A stretch of DNA of 9,214 nucleotides from Cyanobacteriota bacterium (GTDB lineage Bacteria > Cyanobacteriota > Cyanobacteriia > Phormidesmidales > Phormidesmidaceae): contig JAIXUR010000047.1 of assembly GCA_027483425.1 (NCBI GenBank), forward strand, positions 1 to 9,214, given 5' to 3'. Below are positions 7,214 to 9,214 of the stretch, in pieces; the first letter of the stretch is position 1, and each line of letters opens with the position of its first letter. Position numbers and translations under genes: made by a program. The notes beneath the pieces were generated by a model. That model ran no database searches. It was not told the DNA's origin and saw only the letters and a list, made by a program, of their open reading frames with translations.

Positions 7214-7253
7214 AGGGTTTGGGGGCTGCCCCCCGGCAGGAGGTTTCAACCCT
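7214..7253 (+). promoter_or_regulatory. Stem-loop with alternative pairings in the protease leader
   Basis: An outer stem AGGGTT (7214-7219)/AACCCT (7248-7253) encloses either GGGGG (7221-7225)/CCCCC (7229-7233) or CTGCC (7226-7230)/GGCAG (7235-7239). The two inner hairpins exclude one another. An AGGAGG lies at 7238-7243, but no start codon follows at usable distance. The element ends 78 bases before the protease ATG. It may be a leader structure or part of a dispersed repeat; no T-run follows, so it is not an intrinsic terminator. Confidence 0.35.
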
Positions 7254-7317
7254 CTCCACCAGCATCTTTAGTTTAATTACGCCTAGCTACTCACACCTTG
7301 CTTTAAGACTAAATCTT

Positions 7318-7322
7318 GGAGA
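7318..7322 (+). promoter_or_regulatory. Ribosome binding site of the M48 protease gene
   Basis: GGAGA lies 9 bases before the ATG at 7332. It supports this start over the internal ATG at 7422 (Met31), which falls at the likely signal-peptide cleavage site. Confidence 0.7.
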
Positions 7323-7331
7323 ACATCCATA

Positions 7332-8372
7332 ATGAACGCTACGTTTGCATCTGCTTTAGCCCTAGCTGCCCTAACGACTGGTCTAATTGAAGCAAGTTCA
7401 ATTTTTTATCAAGAACCTGTGATGGCTGCCGAGCTCGCGGTAGAACCTTTGAACGAACACCTAAAATCAGCCAATACAGATGCCTTTTATAACGAAGCCA
7501 GAGAAGTCTTAGGCGAAGATTACTACACCCTATATCGTATTGTTGAACGGCTGGCCCGATCCAATGGTCTAGATGACTATCCGTGGCGGGTCAGACTAAA
7601 TACAGAATACGAGATCAATGCCTTTGCTTCAGAGCTAAATACCCTGACCTTTATGGCAGGGCTATTGGATCAATTACATGGGGATAATGCAGCCATCGCT
7701 TGCGTTGTAGGCCACGAAATGGCCCACCATACCCAAGATCATATTCCCACCAGGGTTGCTGTTGAAGCTCAGCTCAATCAACTCATGGCTGAAGCCGAGA
7801 CAGAAGCCGTGGCTGAAATCCAATCAGCCCAGCAGCAATCTGCTGTTAATAATAGCCTAGGAAATATTTTGGGCAGCGTTTTAGGCAGTGTTATTGGTGG
7901 CTCTACTGGTTCTGTCGTTGGGGGTACAACCCAGTCAGTTTTAGGCACCATGAGCGAAGCCCAGCGGCAACAAACTGAGGCGCGAACAACTCAAATCTAT
8001 GCAGAGAAAGTATCGACCCTAGAGGCGGAATATTCTGACATTTTGAAGAGTCAAGAATACGAAGCCGATGAGTATGGCTATCAATATATTGTTAGAGCTG
8101 GCTTTGATCCCCAAGGTTGCTTGAGGGTCATGAATGTGCTGGGTCAGACCGAGACGAGTCGATTGGCGAGCTTTTCTCACCCTAATCCGTCAGACCGCAT
8201 TCAAAGGCTCAATGCTCAAAACACGCAAGCCATCGTTGCTGCGCTAGAGGCAGAAGGCCGGACAAATCTTACCCGTAGCCCCCAGCCCCTAAAATATGAT
8301 ATTTCCAGGGATGGCGTTTCCTTACGAATTGAATCTCGCTATGGCACCAGCGGCTCAGGATTTCCTGAGTAG
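7332..8372 (+). CDS. M48-family zinc metalloprotease, probably exported (LoiP/BepA-like)
   Basis: This 346-residue peptidase carries the zinc site HEMAH (128-132, catalytic Glu129) and the third ligand Glu244 in EYEADEYG. It also has the family's downstream SHPNPSDRI motif (282-290). A hydrophobic stretch at 4-24 followed by VMAAE suggests a signal peptide cut near residue 32, although no Lys or Arg precedes the hydrophobic core. No lipobox is seen. Between the two zinc motifs lies a Gln/Glu/Ala-rich helix (145-172) and a Gly/Ser/Val-rich segment with regular GxxxG-type spacing (177-205), which may insert in or associate with the membrane. The expected role is periplasmic or envelope protein quality control; the substrate is unknown. 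The gene stands alone with its own ribosome site. Its G+C is clearly lower than that of the flanking genes and it lacks HIP1 sites, compatible with a separate origin. Confidence 0.92.
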   Translation: MNATFASALALAALTTGLIEASSIFYQEPVMAAELAVEPLNEHLKSANTDAFYNEAREVLGEDYYTLYRIVERLARSNGLDDYPWRVRLNTEYEINAFASELNTLTFMAGLLDQLHGDNAAIACVVGHEMAHHTQDHIPTRVAVEAQLNQLMAEAETEAVAEIQSAQQQSAVNNSLGNILGSVLGSVIGGSTGSVVGGTTQSVLGTMSEAQRQQTEARTTQIYAEKVSTLEAEYSDILKSQEYEADEYGYQYIVRAGFDPQGCLRVMNVLGQTETSRLASFSHPNPSDRIQRLNAQNTQAIVAALEAEGRTNLTRSPQPLKYDISRDGVSLRIESRYGTSGSGFPE

Positions 8373-8487
8373 TTTGTCCCGCTATCGGTTGCACCGTTAG
8401 ACGCGGCTGACCGATCGGTAGCAGTTGAGGATTTGCTGCCCTAGGATCGATACGCTTCCCGCCCTTGTCCTTCGCTGCCCCAGAGCG
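8373..8487. other. Spacer between convergent protease and tyrA genes
   Basis: This 115-base gap separates two genes that end towards each other. It contains the perfect palindrome ACCGATCGGT (8411-8420) but no hairpin followed by a T-run, so no terminator could be assigned to either gene. Confidence 0.5.
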
Positions 8488-9214
8488 CTAGGGCGGCGGC
8501 GGGGGCAGCGTTTTAACATAGGCGGGGCGGGCCGTCTGGGCTTGGGTCAGGGTGCTGTGCACCCCATCCCAGTCTTCAGCCGTAATCAAGGCCTTGATGT
8601 TGTCGAGCTGCTGTTGGTACTGGGTCAGGGCCGCCAGTAACGCCGTGCGGTTGTGGCGGGCCATCAGCGTGCCCAGGTCGGGGGTACCGCCGCCGACCCG
8701 GCTGGTGTCTTGAAAGCCGGAGCTGGCCAAGGCCTGGGCCAGCTCAAGAATGGTCGCGTTAGGTTCCTGCTGACAGGCCAGAATTAGGCTACTGCTCACC
8801 ATCACTGGCAGGTGCGAGATCCAGGCGACGGCGCGATCGTGCTGGTCGGGGTGGCACTGGCAGAGGTTGGCCCCCAGGCTGGCGGCGATCGCCCCCACCC
8901 GTGCCAGCGCATCGGGCTGGGTGGCCTCAGTGGGGGTCAGCACGTAGGGGCGATCGCGAAACAGACCTAGCTCAGCGACGGCTAACCCAGCCTCTGCCTT
9001 GCCCGCCATCGGGTGCCCCCCCACAAAGCCCGGCCACAGAGCCTCCACCGCTGGCACGATCGCCCCCTTCACCGAGGCCACATCGGTCATCACCGCCCCC
9101 TCCGAGAGGTAGGGCACCAGGGCCTCAGCCGTGGCCACCACGGTGTCGATGGGGGTGCAGATAAACACCACCTCTGCCCCGGCCACCAGCGCTAAATCGG
9201 TACCCGCTTCGGTG
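8488..9214 (-). CDS. tyrA: Arogenate/prephenate dehydrogenase (TyrA), 5' end outside the window
   Basis: This is an enzyme of tyrosine synthesis that oxidatively decarboxylates arogenate (or prephenate) with NAD(P)+ in the cytoplasm. The frame is open to the right edge. The 241 visible residues lack the N-terminal Rossmann GxGxxG part, which should lie beyond 9214. Visible motifs, in visible-residue numbering, are FICTPID (17-23), the DVASVKG loop (44-50), GGHPMAG (65-71), HDRAVAWISHLP (125-136) and SGFQDTSRVGGGTPDLG near 165-181. ISHLP is followed by Val rather than the His often seen in prephenate enzymes. Together with the known arogenate preference of cyanobacterial TyrA, this favours arogenate, but sequence alone does not settle it. 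A GTG at 9186 sits within the conserved core and is not the start. The C-terminus ends in a run of prolines. The nearest gene converges on it. Confidence 0.92.
   Translation of the reverse strand, partial: TEAGTDLALVAGAEVVFICTPIDTVVATAEALVPYLSEGAVMTDVASVKGAIVPAVEALWPGFVGGHPMAGKAEAGLAVAELGLFRDRPYVLTPTEATQPDALARVGAIAASLGANLCQCHPDQHDRAVAWISHLPVMVSSSLILACQQEPNATILELAQALASSGFQDTSRVGGGTPDLGTLMARHNRTALLAALTQYQQQLDNIKALITAEDWDGVHSTLTQAQTARPAYVKTLPPPPP

Larger units (their letters stand above)
6536..7331. other. Long non-coding region between the operon and the protease gene
   Basis: No gene was recognised in about 0.8 kb. Positions 6536-6800 are GC-rich and have short open frames on both strands that share no family features; they may be decayed coding sequence extending the Uma2-like remnant, but I could not identify it. 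From about 6800 the sequence becomes AT-richer and contains several small hairpins. The region must hold the divergent promoters of the DUF4129 operon and the protease gene. The TATAAC at 6455-6460 (minus strand) and TATAAA near 7100 (plus strand) are -10-like but lack properly spaced -35 boxes, so no promoter is called. Confidence 0.6.
391..8957. repeat. HIP1 octamers (GCGATCGC), ten copies
   Basis: Exact copies begin at 391, 1677, 2815, 3687, 4570, 5051, 5258, 5754, 8885 and 8950. The entry spans the first to the last copy; the bases between are not repeat. HIP1 is the hallmark palindrome of many cyanobacterial genomes. All ten fall in coding sequence, and the longest gap (5762-8884) contains the DUF4129 gene, the long spacer and the protease gene. 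Confidence 0.9.

Noticed and set aside
7282..7300. Possible Yfr1-type small RNA motif (CTACTCACACC)
   Set aside because: It differs from the conserved Yfr1 core and lacks the flanking stem-loops and terminator.
9184..9186. GTG as start of the dehydrogenase
   Set aside because: It encodes an internal Val in the conserved core, and the frame continues upstream with family-like residues to the window edge.

Overview
The window looks like chromosomal DNA from a cyanobacterium. At least ten copies of the octamer GCGATCGC (HIP1, the highly iterated palindrome of many cyanobacterial genomes) lie in the GC-rich coding parts, and the proteins read like cyanobacterial family members. The high GC and the style of the intergenic palindromes would suit a filamentous Leptolyngbya/Nodosilinea-like lineage, but that narrower placement is inference.

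Layout. Positions 1-187 are non-coding and carry three tight hairpins. On the minus strand, 188-1939 encodes a CPA2-type cation:proton antiporter with a C-terminal NAD-binding RCK domain. Positions 1940-2322 are non-coding and contain a nested palindromic element that may also end transcription of the operon next to it. A tightly packed minus-strand operon fills 6380 down to 2323: DUF4129 membrane protein, DUF4350 membrane protein, MoxR-type AAA+ ATPase, DUF58 (vWA-like) membrane protein. Its genes overlap at every junction, by 1-4, 8 and 1 bases. Immediately upstream, also on the minus strand, lies what I read as a broken fragment of a Uma2/DUF820-family gene. Then comes about 0.8 kb with no recognisable gene but several potential RNA hairpins. 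A plus-strand M48 metalloprotease gene follows (7332-8372). It is visibly poorer in G+C than its neighbours and lies in the longest HIP1-free stretch. The window ends with the 3' part of a minus-strand tyrA-like arogenate/prephenate dehydrogenase gene, whose 5' end lies beyond position 9214.

How the genes relate. The four-gene operon is the coherent functional unit. MoxR ATPases paired with DUF58 proteins are a widespread, poorly characterised arrangement thought to act as ATP-driven chaperones for maturation or metal loading of other proteins. The DUF4350 and DUF4129 proteins would supply membrane anchors and extracytoplasmic parts. The antiporter, protease and tyrA genes have no evident functional link to the operon or to each other. 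I see no tRNA, rRNA, CRISPR array or intact insertion sequence. I found no clearly new system; the least understood items are the MoxR operon and the structured non-coding segments.
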